DNA of 21,752 nucleotides from Podila epigama (taxonomy: Eukaryota; Mortierellomycota; Mortierellomycetes; Mortierellales; Mortierellaceae): the NCBI GenBank assembly GCA_015679605.1, contig JAAAVE010000349.1:1-21752 (forward strand). The letters run 5' to 3'. Of this stretch, positions 11,101 through 19,926 are shown piece by piece. Within the stretch, counting starts at the first letter, position 1, and each line of letters starts with the position of its first letter. The position numbers were made by a program, and so were the translations under genes. A model generated the notes under the pieces. It did no database searches, was not told the DNA's origin, and saw only the letters and a list, made by a program, of their open reading frames with translations.

Positions 11101-11304
11101 AGTAGCAACAGTCATAGTGGTAGTAACATTGCCAGTACCAATGGTGGTAGTGGTCTAGGGTACAGTGGCAATGGGGGTAGTGGCAGTGGATCGAATACTC
11201 CACCGACACCGTCGTCGGCGTCATCTAGCCCGACTGGTAGCCGAAGCAGCAGCAGCGACAAGAAGAAGAAGGTGCGCGGGTTCCTAAAGAACATTTTCAA
11301 GTGA
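5149..11304 (+). CDS. Large ankyrin-repeat protein with disordered N-terminus
   Basis: The inferred exons are 5149-5206, 6242-8109, 8434-8565, 8728-9068, 9401-10412 and 10598-11304. Phases agree at every junction. One base appears to be missing in an AAC run near 7429; allowing for it the protein is about 1372 aa. Residues 1 to about 530 are disordered: FQRSLSLLKSKASK near the start, then poly-Gln/His, poly-Ser, a poly-Asp run, and many SP/TP sites (SNSPPESP, LSPLASPESSPKLSP). About residues 600-690 hold a basic helical module (LAEFRLNDIYPKRQRRLL, later FMAQRIPAFLRSKKMKKR). Ankyrin-like repeats follow, degenerate at first (ILHNIEMAIRDKKPELALQY; GLTPLLLACTLNE near 810; LLEHGADPN near 893) and canonical near 1050-1115 (GCTPLHLAARRGDLEMV; WTPLHESISQKHANISSLL). 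The last 235 residues are Gly/Ser/Asn-rich and end in KKKKVRGFLKNIFK, possibly a membrane-binding or nuclear signal. Ankyrin repeats bind proteins; partner and pathway are unknown. Confidence 0.82.
5207..6241 (+). other. 1035-nt first intron of gene 2
   Basis: The donor GTATGA follows 19 codons and one base. The acceptor CACTGTAG joins a G to AC, giving an Asp codon that opens the main exon in frame. No in-frame ATG lies just upstream of the main exon, which supports this join. The intron is long for a fungus. It contains an A-rich first third, a degenerate GTGAGTAGCAATGGTGT-type repeat (about 5820-5915), a perfect tandem copy of an 11-mer (GGCAATACCAT at 5935-5945 and 5946-5956), and a T/C-rich end. 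A promoter or enhancer role inside it is possible but not shown. Confidence 0.65.
7412..7440 (+). other. Apparent one-base slip in AAC repeat of gene 2
   Basis: The reading frame entering this run is Ser/Asn-rich. At 7429-7430 an AAC triplet is shortened to AC. From there the entering frame becomes Thr/Ala/Val/Leu-rich and stops at 7581, while the frame offset by one base continues as Asn/Ser/Gly/Asp-rich sequence straight into the well-supported downstream part of the gene. Composition therefore points to one lost A in the repeat. It may be an assembly error, a strain difference or a true mutation. A 92-nt intron at 7498-7589 would also join the frames but looks less natural. Confidence 0.7.
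8157..8177 (+). repeat. GTTC tetranucleotide run in an intron of gene 2
   Basis: About five copies of GTTC lie in the 324-nt intron 8110-8433, shortly after its GTACGC donor. The rest of that intron holds a CAACGACAA run near 8370-8395 and the CATTCTAG acceptor. Confidence 0.7.
9069..9400 (+). other. 332-nt intron of gene 2 that stays open for 96 codons
   Basis: The donor GTAAGA follows a Lys codon at phase 0, and the acceptor GAAAAATAG precedes AAT GCA AAT CTG, which restores the ankyrin frame. Removing it joins LVKAMIK to NANLNQSWCGLTPLLLAC. Read through, the frame stays open for 96 codons to a TAA at 9357-9359, so retention would give a protein ending before the canonical ankyrin repeats. 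Confidence 0.7.
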
Positions 11305-11621
11305 GATGTATAGATTTGTAGCAAGAGCATCAGTACGAAAACACGACGCGAGCGATGCGCATAAACACGATACGCACCTATGACATCTGCACGAGTTTGT
11401 GATATTGTCATATTACAACAAATGGAGTCTCTTTTGTCCTTTTCTTTTCTTGTCTTGTCTTGTCTTTTCTTTTTTTTTTCTTCTTTCTTGTTACTACAAC
11501 CATCATTATCATTATTGTCTACCTTTCCATTCACAAGTGTGCAACCGTTTTCCTTCGTCCTACCAATCCTTCTACAGGCATAACTACAGGCATAGCTACA
11601 ACTACAACTACAACTACAACT
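11305..11621 (+). promoter_or_regulatory. Short intergenic region and leader of gene 3
   Basis: These 317 bases must hold both the 3' UTR of gene 2 and the promoter of gene 3. A T/C-rich tract (about 11419-11520) is followed by a tandem copy of the 12-mer CTACAGGCATAR (11573-11584 and 11585-11596) and about four ACAACT hexamers (about 11597-11620) that end directly at the ATG. Both 12-mer copies contain a splice-acceptor-like CTACAG after a pyrimidine stretch, so a leader intron ending here is possible. Confidence 0.5.
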
Positions 11622-12234
11622 ATGGCACTTGTGGAAGCAGCTGCAGAGGGAGCATCGACACAAGCGGTTGCGGGAACGCGGTACTTGTTGGGCACAGTGC
11701 TGCCAGAGCTCAGACTCTTTGACGAGTATGTCAAGCCGGTCATTGTCTATGTCGAGACCAAGGACCGCATCTCTCCGGGTGTTGTGCGTCTAGGGCTTCG
11801 TGGTGTGGGTTTACTGTTTCTCATTCCCATTGTTGCGTCCTTTGTGTTTTTATCCGCCATGAACTTGATGTGTCTTTGTGTCTCGAGTGTAGCCATGTTT
11901 GCCTTTGAGGTAATCAAGTGTTGTTAATATCATTTGTTGTTAATCAGGTGAGGTGATATTTTAATTGACTATTGACTTTGTCCCTTTTTTTATTGTTGTT
12001 GCCCTCGTACACCAAACACTCTTTTTTGCCTACATTCCTACTCTTTGCTCCTATGATATAAATGACATTTAGATAGGGTTCTCATTGTTTGCAATAATGA
12101 TTCTGTTTCCGTTGACGGCCATCTCGATAGGACTCTGTTCTATTCCGGGTTGTATTTTCCTTGCTGTTTGGGCAGGTATCAAAGTCATGAACAAAGTGTG
12201 GTCTGTTGTTTACACTTGGTTCAAGTTGTCGTAG
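11622..12234 (+). CDS. Small multi-pass membrane protein, promethin/LDAF1-like layout
   Basis: The exons are 11622-11909 and 12073-12234. The 163-nt intron (GTAATC...TTTAG, phase 0) gives a 149-aa product. The start is the first ATG after the ACAACT run. Residues 1-60 are soluble (MALVEAAAEGASTQ...DEYVKPVIVYVETKD). Residues about 61-95 and 97-130 are almost wholly hydrophobic and can form about four membrane segments or two hairpins, with a Glu (residue 96) between them. The tail is short and Trp/Lys-containing (KVMNKVWSVVYTWFKLS). No signal peptide is seen. Size, paired hydrophobic hairpins and the central acidic residue resemble promethin/LDAF1 and yeast Ldo proteins, which act at seipin sites of lipid-droplet formation. 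That match is from memory of the family shape, not an alignment. An unrelated small ER or mitochondrial membrane protein is the main alternative. AATAAA follows at 12290. Confidence 0.75.
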
Positions 12235-12289
12235 TTGTAGTCGTAATTGTCGTTGTTATGAGAGAGATATGTGAACATTATTTCCATGC

Positions 12290-12295
12290 AATAAA
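12290..12295 (+). terminator. Polyadenylation signal of gene 3
   Basis: A canonical AATAAA lies 55 bases after the TAG stop of gene 3, a usual distance. The hexamer is seen directly; its use is inferred. Confidence 0.55.
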
Positions 12296-12516
12296 CGCGT
12301 GAAATAAGACATTTCGATGACAAATCAATATTATGCTTAAGGGTTTAGAATTTGGGATTGTGGAACACAAAGGATCAATTTACGATGGGATACATAAGCA
12401 AAGAGTCAAGGTTAAAAAAAAGTAAAAAGACCGCGAGACCCCAAACAGCAAAGCCCAAATGGAATACAATGAATGAAAATATAAAAAAAAAATAAAAAGG
12501 GCGAAAGGGGATCAAG

Positions 12517-12540
12517 TCTCTCTCTCTCTCTCTCTCTCTC
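12517..12540 (+). repeat. (TC)n microsatellite
   Basis: About twelve uninterrupted TC units lie 280 bases downstream of gene 3, on the side facing the Yap1-like gene. Confidence 0.9.
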
Positions 12541-13041
12541 TATCTTCTATCCTTTATCTTTATCTTCTGCTACTTCTCTTCATATGTGTATATTATGAAC
12601 ATTTCTTTTCAATCTTTCAGTTCGCATCGAATGAGATACAAGAGACATGGATTGGAAGGGACAGGGAAAGGAAAGGAAAGGGACGAGGGAAGGACGGGGG
12701 GTAAGGTTGGTTTCCTTCGTCGTCATCGCGCCTTGACTTTGTTTGGCCAGGTTGTTGGTTGTTTGGCCATTGGGTTGATTGGACGGACCAAAAAAAAAAA
12801 AAAGTTGTGACTATATGACAACAACTACTTTGCGCAGTTTTATGGATGCCATTGAGCTACATACACTACGCTACAATTCATGCTCATAGTACCCAATTGT
12901 ATTTGTAGGCCCCTGCCTTGCTTTGCCATGGTTTGCCCCGCCCTTGGGAGCAAGTAAAAAGAAAGAGTGAGTGAAATGGTGAATAGGAAAGAGAGTAGAG
13001 CGGAGCATCTGCGTATGCACACAGAATGCGGGATATCGCAT

Positions 13042-13059
13042 TGTACATTGCAATGTACA
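13042..13059. repeat. Perfect 18-base palindrome
   Basis: TGTACATTG is followed directly by its exact reverse complement CAATGTACA. It lies about 740 bases upstream of the Yap1-like start codon. It could be a dimeric protein-binding site or a chance palindrome. Confidence 0.6.
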
Positions 13060-13794
13060 TGGCACTCGATACTGAACTGCAGTAATCCAATCCATCCAAT
13101 CCATCCAATCTATGCGATTTCTGCAGGGCCAAAGGGAAGAAGAAGAAGAAGAAGAAAGAGATCACAGGACCAAAAAGAGTTTTTTTTTTCTTTTCTCTCT
13201 TCACTTCACTTCGTCATTTTTTCTCTCCTTTTCTTTTTTTCTCTTTCCCTTTGTCCCTCTCTTCTTTTTTTTGCATTCCATTCATTCATTGTCAATCCAT
13301 CCATCCATTCATCCATCCATCCATCCAATCCACTTACTTCTTCTCTCACTCACCCTCTCACCCACTCACTCCTTCTCTCCCTCACTCACTCACTCACTTC
13401 ATCCATCCACCGTACATTCACCCGTCCATCCCCCCTCTATTTCTATTTCTATTTTTTTTTTTCTTTCTTGCACCCTACACTCTACACTACACTTTTAGCA
13501 TTCATTTTCATTGACATCACATCACATTCATCTCAATTTTGTTTCGTACAATTACCTTTTTCTTCATTCTAGTCTTCTTTGATACCTTTTGATCATCCAC
13601 TTGCTGTAAGTGGAAAGATAAAAGAAAAGAAAAAAAAAAAGTCTAATAGTCCCATCCTAAGCACGCACCCTCACACTTTACCCTTGTCCTTGTTGTACTT
13701 TTATCCCTACTTCCTTTACTTCTCACCCCTACCTACCTGTTCTTTCACACTTTCTACCTTTCGAAAAGAAAAGAAGGAAAGTGAGAAAAACAAA

Positions 13795-15536
13795 ATGTCT
13801 CTTCTTCCAACCCAGAACGATATCTACCCTGTTGCTTTGTCAGATAATGAATGGTCAAAGATCCTCAGTGACAACCGTGAGGCGCAGGACTTGCTCTCCA
13901 ACGCAATTGCCCACCATGAGCAGTTTCGTGAGGATGATGCTTCCAAGAGAACCACCACCGTCAGTCATCTCCATCACAAGTCTGACCACTATGGTATTGT
14001 GATTGATTGATTGTGTTTATGAATTGAACGTATTTATCTTCTCGTATTTGATCTTGACTATTATCAAGCAATTGTCAATCTCATATTGCATCCATCCTTA
14101 TCATTTGTAACCTACTCACTCACTCACGCATTCACTTTTGCATTCACTCCTCGACTGACCGGCACCTTTAAACATTCATCTTCCTCGGCCACTCTTCAGC
14201 TGTACCCAAGGCCTCCAGCAACGGTAGCTATGATGACTCAGTACAATACTCAGAAGGCGACAACTCTTCTGGTAAGTCCATATCATAGCATATCTTTCTT
14301 GTTGTTTCGAGTGTGTGCTGTATGTATGCTGTGTGCTGTGTGTGTGTTGTGTGCTGTGGATGTGGCTGGGTGGTTGGGTGTCTGAGCATGACCAGGCAGA
14401 TTGTGTGGTCTGATAATATCGTCAATGCCTTTTTTTTTGTGGACGGATGGGATGCATGGGTGGATGTGAGACTCCACTGAAGAGATGTAGGCGTCACAAG
14501 TTGAACAAGTTGAAAAGTTGAAGTTTGAAGACTAACCAAAGCTGTATGTACAAACATCGACATACACTCCATCCAATCCATTCGATCTACTACACACTTG
14601 ACATCCCACCACTCACTTGAACACTTGACATCCTACCACACTCACTTCACACCCATATTCCCCCACTCACTTGACATCCCTCGTCACATTATCGCTTATC
14701 CCATCAAAATCAACAACAACAACAACAACACTCCCCTTCTGGCCTTCTACCTGTAGACGAAGCGAGTGCTGCGAATGGAGGTAAACCTGCTCCAAAGAAG
14801 GCTGGTCGTAAGCCATTGACCACCGAGCCAACAAATAAGCGCAAGGTAAATACACAAATACACACACACATTCATACATTCATACACACACATCCATTCA
14901 TACACGAGCTTCCATTCTTGCGCCGTGTTTCCGAGATATGACCACCAGGCGGAGATTTTTTGTTCAGTGGGGACATGTAACACATGTGGGACTCTTTTGG
15001 ACAAGGTTTTCAGTACGTACGCAATACGTGAGCGTGAGGGAGTTTGATTAAGTGTGTGAGTGTGATGCACGAATGCTTTTTTGTTTGCTCTCTGTGTAGT
15101 TGCACCGTTCGTTCATGACATTACTCGGCGTGAGCAATGATGACCACTGGCGAATCTTCGTGTTTTTTGTTTTGGGATTGTCTTTTGTTCTTCTCGGTGG
15201 ATAAAAATATATTTTTTCCCCTTTTGCATAACTTAACGAACAGAGCGGCGAGCGGCGCTTTCTCTTTTTGGTCGCGTTCTTCTCTTGCTCTTGTTCTTGT
15301 TCTTGGCAATGCCGATCTATTGGGTGTTTTGTTAGTACCGTTTCTGTGTTATCCTTGTTCACCATCTCCATCACATTCATCTCCCTTATCATTGTCACTT
15401 TTGTGCACTTTGTTTGTGTATACAAATTCAATGCTCTTCCCCAAAAGTCCCTTAGTCGACAATGGGTGTCAAAGAAGGTGCTACGGCGGTGGCGGAAAGA
15501 ATAGAGTAATGATCGGATTTCTTCTATTACCTCCGC

Positions 15537-15576
<40 letters not shown>

Positions 15577-17525
15577 TCTTGGTCTGAAGAGCGTTATCTT
15601 GATCGATTGAATTGGCTAGAGTAACATGCGGGAAGGTGTGGGCTACTTTCTTTTTCTTTGAGGATTGCGTGTTGTTGTTATTGTTGTTATTGTTGTGCTG
15701 CGCGTCATTGTGCTTGCATGTGGTGATGTGTGTGGTGTTACTTCTGGTATTGCGTGTGTTGTTGCGTGTATGCTCCATCCTCACATTCCAACCCAACGTC
15801 AACGTCAACGTCAGCGTCAATGCCAACGTCATCGTCATCGTCATCGTCATCTTGCGTGGGATGCTCTCTCTCCCTCCTCCTGTGCAAAATCTCTCCTGTG
15901 TAAATCATCCATCCATACTTGCAGGAAAACTAACGCTTCTGACATGCTTCTTCTTTTTCTTCTCTCCTCATTGACAGGCCCAGAACCGTGCCGCACAGCG
16001 TGCCTTCCGCGAGCGAAAGGAGCGCTATGTAAAGTCTCTGGAAGATAGGATCAAGGAACTGGAGGAGATGAACCCTGGACGGTCAGACAGCAAACTTGCT
16101 GAAGAGAACATGAATCTCAAAGTCCTTGTGCAAAAGCTCGAGACCGAGAACTACTTCCTGAAGGAACAATCCTTTACCTTTGATTTTCCCATCAGTCAAC
16201 CAGGTCTCTATGGCTTGGCCAAGGCTCAAGCACAAGCACGAGCTCAGGCACCACCTCAATCGCATGCGGCTCAAATCCTGGCTAGCTCCACTGCTACTAC
16301 TGCAGGTCAGACTCATCTCAAGAGTCCAAGCCCTGACCAGACATCGCCACTCTCCACAAATACACAGATCTCGGACGCGGTTCCCACCGTTCCAAAGGTG
16401 ACCGCCAAGGCTGTTGTTAGCCAGGTCCCAGCCCAGAAAGGACTTGCCCCCACCACATATGAGCATTTGCCATGGACCCCACCTTCCTCTGGTGGAGACA
16501 GTGTCCCCATTTCACCCCTCGAGCATGATCTGCCCACACCTGAACAGGAAGTTGTATCGAATGTCTCGTTCACGGATAATGCAGGTGTGGTACCCCGGAT
16601 GACAAACAGTTCACCCGAAGACATCGCTTTGTTTTCCTCGCTCCTGGATGGCACAGGCAACACCTACAGCAACCATATCAACACAACCACTAGCTTCCCC
16701 AATACCACTTCCACTCCCACTCCCACGACCGCTACCGCTACCCCAACCCAGCATTCCATCAACAACATCCTCGCCAATCACACACCAACGCCCACTTCGC
16801 AAAAGTTGGACACACCCAGCCCAGCGAGCTCAATGGCTTTATTCACAGATAACAGTCCATCACCGACATTGGACGAGTTGGTGAACACGCCCTTGTTCGA
16901 GACATACAAGCAAGGAACTGTCCCATTCACGTCGCCTATAACATCGATGCCCTCCTTGACATATGAGCAGACACAAGCCCTCTTTACCGACTTTCGCGAT
17001 CCCTCTGCACCAGGAAACTTTTTCTCATCCTTTGATGACCCTGTGGAGCCAAAGTTTGGTGGCGATGTGATCGGAGGCTTGTTCAACGACCAATTGCTCG
17101 ATTATAACTTTGCCAATGTCTCGCCTATGACGATAAGAGATGGTCAACAACATGGTTTCTTTGGAGAAGTGCCTACTGCATCGACAACAGCTTCACCCGC
17201 TGCCTCTGGACCGCTCGCTTCTGTTTCATCACCTTCAGCTTCAGCAGTTCCAACACAGCAGCAACCCCAGCAGCAGCCATCTCAACAACAACATCATCAT
17301 CATCAAGAGTCGCACAAGGGTGCATTGGCACCGCTGGGTGAAGATGAAAAGGCCATCCCATGCCCACAAGTATGGGAGCACATTGCCAAGCATCCCAACT
17401 TTGATGATGCAGATATCGATGATCTGTGTGCCGAACTCAAGGCCAAAGCCAAGTGTTCTGGGCATGGGCCCGTCATTGCTCTCTCTGATGTGGACAAGTT
17501 GATGAACAGGCTCAACCAAGAGTAA
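13795..17525 (+). CDS. Yap1/Pap1-type bZIP oxidative-stress transcription factor
   Basis: The exons are 13795-13993, 14200-14271, 14757-14845 and 15978-17525 (1908 nt, 635 aa), with matching phases. Residues about 117-135 form the basic region NKRKAQNRAAQRAFRERKE, carrying the NxxAQxxFR signature of the fungal Yap/Pap1 class. A leucine zipper follows to about residue 185 (SLEDRIKELEEM...VQKLETENYFLKEQ). The middle is disordered, Ser/Thr/Pro/Gln-rich, with acidic-aromatic patches such as LLDYNFANVSP that may activate transcription. The C-terminus is a Pap1-type cysteine domain with Cys582, Cys604 and Cys613. The spacing of 22 and 9 equals that of the Yap1/Pap1 c-CRD, where oxidation masks a nuclear export signal; IDDLCAELKAKAKCSG lies there. 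Known members enter the nucleus on oxidation and switch on thioredoxin, catalase and efflux genes. These three are the only cysteines in the protein: the n-CRD is missing. The start follows an A-rich leader. Confidence 0.93.
15538..15575 (+). repeat. (TTTC)n microsatellite in intron
   Basis: About nine copies of TTTC lie within the long intron of the Yap1-like gene. A second, longer TTTC run lies downstream of the same gene at about 17891. Confidence 0.9.
15795..15851 (+). repeat. GTCAAC/GTCATC hexamer array in intron
   Basis: A tandem hexamer array changes from GTCAAC units to GTCATC units part way through. It is intronic by the splice model and reads as Asn/Val or Arg/His repeats in open frames, which explains the spurious ORFs seen here. 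Confidence 0.85.
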
Positions 17526-17590
17526 AAGAAAGAACGAACGAACGAAAGAACGAACGAAAGAAAGAACGAGCGAGTGAACGAGCGAACAAC
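17526..17590 (+). repeat. GAAC/GAAA tetranucleotide tract in 3' UTR
   Basis: A degenerate tetranucleotide tract (GAAC, GAAA, GAGC) begins directly after the stop of the Yap1-like gene, so it should be transcribed in its 3' UTR. Confidence 0.85.
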
Positions 17591-17890
17591 CGACGGAACG
17601 AGTGTCCCAGAGAGGGAGACAAAAGAGTGTCTCATCGAAATGCGTTTTGTGAGTGTAACGTGAGGATGGAGGACAAACAAACGCGTGTTTTCCACAACTC
17701 ATCGTCGCACTATTGTTCGTTCAGCACAATAGGGTGGAATTGATCCGTGAAGGGACATGGTCTCTTCATGAGCGCGCGCTCGTCTGTGTGTGTGTGAATG
17801 TGTGCATGTATGTGTGTTTGGATGATTATCTGGTCCAAGGCAAAACGAGGGGATAGCATGTAGATTATTCCCTAGATATTTTCTTGTTTT

Positions 17891-17894
17891 TTTT

Positions 17895-17941
<47 letters not shown>
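17891..17941 (+). repeat. (TTTC)n microsatellite
   Basis: About twelve copies of TTTC lie some 370 bases downstream of the Yap1-like gene. It is the last long low-complexity tract before the compositionally different region that follows. Confidence 0.9.
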
Positions 17942-18692
17942 ATACATTAGCAAACTCCCTTCATTCTTTTCTTTGCATTTACACCCAAAATATATAAATA
18001 CTGTAGGAGGCTGCATCTGCTGGCGATGCCCTACCCTATTTCAATGTGCTGCCTTTCTTGCTGGCGATCCTGCTGTACGCGCTTCAGCATTTGTCTCGGG
18101 CGACAGCAGTTGTGACTCTCCCAAAAAGGGCATGAAACTGGCCCGAGTGCTGGCGTTCTAGCAAGTCTTGCTGATTCCTGATTTTCCAGCTGGATCCCGA
18201 GCTACCCCTTTTTGATGTCGATACATGAGATCAACAGACTGCAAAACGTGTCTAAACCGATCCATGTCTGAAAGTTGGACACGTTATCGTTTGGAGGAGT
18301 TGTAGAACGCTTTCCATCTTGTCTGCGTGGACATTGGATGATCGTTGTACCTTCTCACTCTGTCCGCATCAAAAGACTGTAGCCTTGGTTGATCGCTCTC
18401 GACGAATTGGTTGCTATTCAATTGAACCAACCGATGGATTTAGGAGCTGAGGATCCGTCTTGGTATTGGTGCATCGTTACGAAAGAAGATCGTCAGAAAA
18501 AAACGAAGCAAAGGGCTTTTTTTTCAACTCAAAAGATATCTCTGACGACTTTTGTGGGCGGTAAACAAAAAGAATCGGACAAAGTTTCGACCAAAGGCTG
18601 TATCGCGCTTGAAGATAGAGAACAGCGTCTTGAAAGAATGACACCGCCGCATGCCGGACGTGCAAGCTTGAGGAATCCGATACGATCCATAG

Positions 18693-19082
18693 CTTAATCG
18701 CGATCCACGACTCAGTCCTCTCCGGCATGTCGGTTTTGAAAACTGCCCCTCAATTGAGCAGTTGCGCACTCTGCTTCAGTCACACCAGCAGGATGGCGTT
18801 GGCGGGGCTTCCAACCTGCCAACTCGACGTTGCCGTCATCGTCATTGGATCCGTCTGGATGCATCATCGTTGTCATTCTCGTCTTCTACTAGCTCGTCAT
18901 CGTCAACAGTTATGACCAGTGGCGCCAAAGAGACCGCTCCAGAATGGGCCTGCTTTGGGATAGACGTGTTTTCGTGTAGTCCTGTGGAAAATGACATCGC
19001 TGAAAAAAAAGCGAAATGCTGTCGCGCTAATCGACCGTATAGTGGCGAATTGGATTGGGGCGATATGGGTTTGGAGAAATAG
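18693..19082 (+). pseudogene. Unidentified ORF fragment, possible decayed exon
   Basis: The frame is open from 18693 to a TAG at 19080-19082 (about 129 codons). It begins just after a splice-acceptor-like CCATAG at 18687-18692. It reads RHVGFENCPSIEQLRTLLQS, then a Ser-rich stretch, then PEWACFGIDVFSCSPVEND and ends LDWGDMGLEK. No ATG opens it. The LxxCPxIxQLRxLL pattern is loosely like a leucine-rich repeat, but I cannot name a family. Upstream frames are broken by several stops, so a relic is more likely than a working gene. An exon of an unrecognised spliced gene is the alternative. Confidence 0.25.
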
Positions 19083-19244
19083 ACGGACGCGTCTTGTCTC
19101 CGCATTAAACAGAGCAACTCGAGGCGGTGTCTCACGTTATGTCCGCTACTGAAAAAATTTGATCCAAATTTATTTACGTACAAAATTCACGTGGGTTACG
19201 GCTATGGTGGCATATCATACATCACTCCGGCAGGGATTCTCAGG

Positions 19245-19349
19245 TGTAAAATGCGAATATTCGCATTTTACATGGGTTTTCTGCGATGCGAATGCGAAAA
19301 GAGATATTTGTATTCGCATTCGCACCGCATGAAAGTGCGAATATTCGCA
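19245..19349. repeat. Cluster of palindromes built on ATGCGAAT/ATTCGCAT
   Basis: Three symmetric structures lie within 105 bases. A perfect 28-base palindrome spans 19245-19272. An inverted repeat has 12-base arms (TGCGAATGCGAA at 19287-19298 and its complement at 19313-19324) with a 14-base loop. A 14-base palindrome spans 19336-19349. All share the core GCGAAT/ATTCGC. Such a cluster could be a protein-binding array, a hairpin-rich replication or recombination site, or a transposon end. Confidence 0.8.
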
Positions 19350-19926
19350 TTCACATGTGAGAGTCTCTGTGAGTCCTGCATCATCAATCACTCGCTTGCA
19401 CTCATCAATCACTCTCAATCACTTCATTTCGATCGGGAAAGACAATGTAGCGCTATTATCATTGCAGTCTTTCGCAAGGTAAATCTCCTTCCCTGTTAAA
19501 CACCACACAGAAACATCCTGTTTAAAAGTGACCCCCACCACTCAACATTGCCCGACATTCAGCCCGTGAATGCCCCCCCCCCTCCCCTGTTTTGCCTTAT
19601 ACAGCCCGCATATTACCCCCCTGTTTTGTTGTTTTGTTGCCCAATGAATACCTCTTCCATGATTCAACACTACCGCGATACACGTCCCTTAAGCATTGTA
19701 TCAACTCTTCACTTGCCGATTTCATGACTGGATCGCTATGGAGAAGAAATCTGAGCGCCTGAATGACTTACAGAAGGAAAGCTGGAAGGACGAGATAGAC
19801 AAAACAAAGGCCGGAGCCGGGTATTTTCTGTCGATAATTAGGACGGCCTGATTTCCACCCTTCTAATGATTATATATCATTTCGCGGACTCACGTTGACA
19901 GAAGCACAACGTCTTCTTCCATCTGA

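Larger units (their letters stand above)
12235..13794 (+). promoter_or_regulatory. Long promoter and leader of the Yap1-like gene
   Basis: No gene is supported in these 1.56 kb. In order there are the 3' UTR of gene 3, a (TC)n run (12517-12540), a GGAAAG-rich stretch (about 12655-12700), an 18-base palindrome (13042-13059), then a long T/C-rich tract with ATCC and CTCA repeats (about 13180-13570). Leader splice signals are possible: a pyrimidine-rich acceptor TTCATTCTAG ending at 13572 and a strong donor GTAAGTGG at 13606. The last bases before the ATG are A-rich (GAAAAACAAA). I found no clear TTACTAA-type Yap response element. Confidence 0.5.
14846..15977 (+). other. 1132-nt intron splitting the bZIP basic region
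   Basis: This is a phase-0 intron with donor GTAAAT and acceptor TTGACAG. It falls between NKRK and AQNRAAQ, inside the DNA-binding helix. It contains a (TTTC)n run (15538-15575), an array of GTCAAC/GTCATC hexamers (15795-15851), T/G-rich sequence, and only low-complexity open frames. Retention would stop translation about 31 codons in and remove the DNA-binding helix. No nested gene is supported. Confidence 0.75.

Noticed and set aside
12586-12810. 74-codon plus-strand ORF downstream of gene 3
   Set aside because: It is low-complexity Lys/Arg/Gly sequence from purine runs, with no domain, and ends in a poly-A-coded lysine run. It is probably chance.
13112-13572. Overlapping plus-strand ORFs of Phe/Ser/His/Pro before the Yap1-like gene
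   Set aside because: All come from the TTC/ATCC/CTCA-rich leader, and several frames are open at once, which is typical of pyrimidine tracts.
15048-15431. Minus-strand ORF inside the long intron of the Yap1-like gene
   Set aside because: It is a Lys/Glu/Gln/Arg-rich frame complementary to TTC/TTG runs, with no recognisable domain. It lies in an intron with well-supported borders.
18842-19183. Minus-strand 113-codon ORF
   Set aside because: It overlaps the plus-strand fragment 18693-19082. Its acidic VDDDELVEDENDND run is the complement of a TCGTCATC-type stretch. No domain is seen on either strand.
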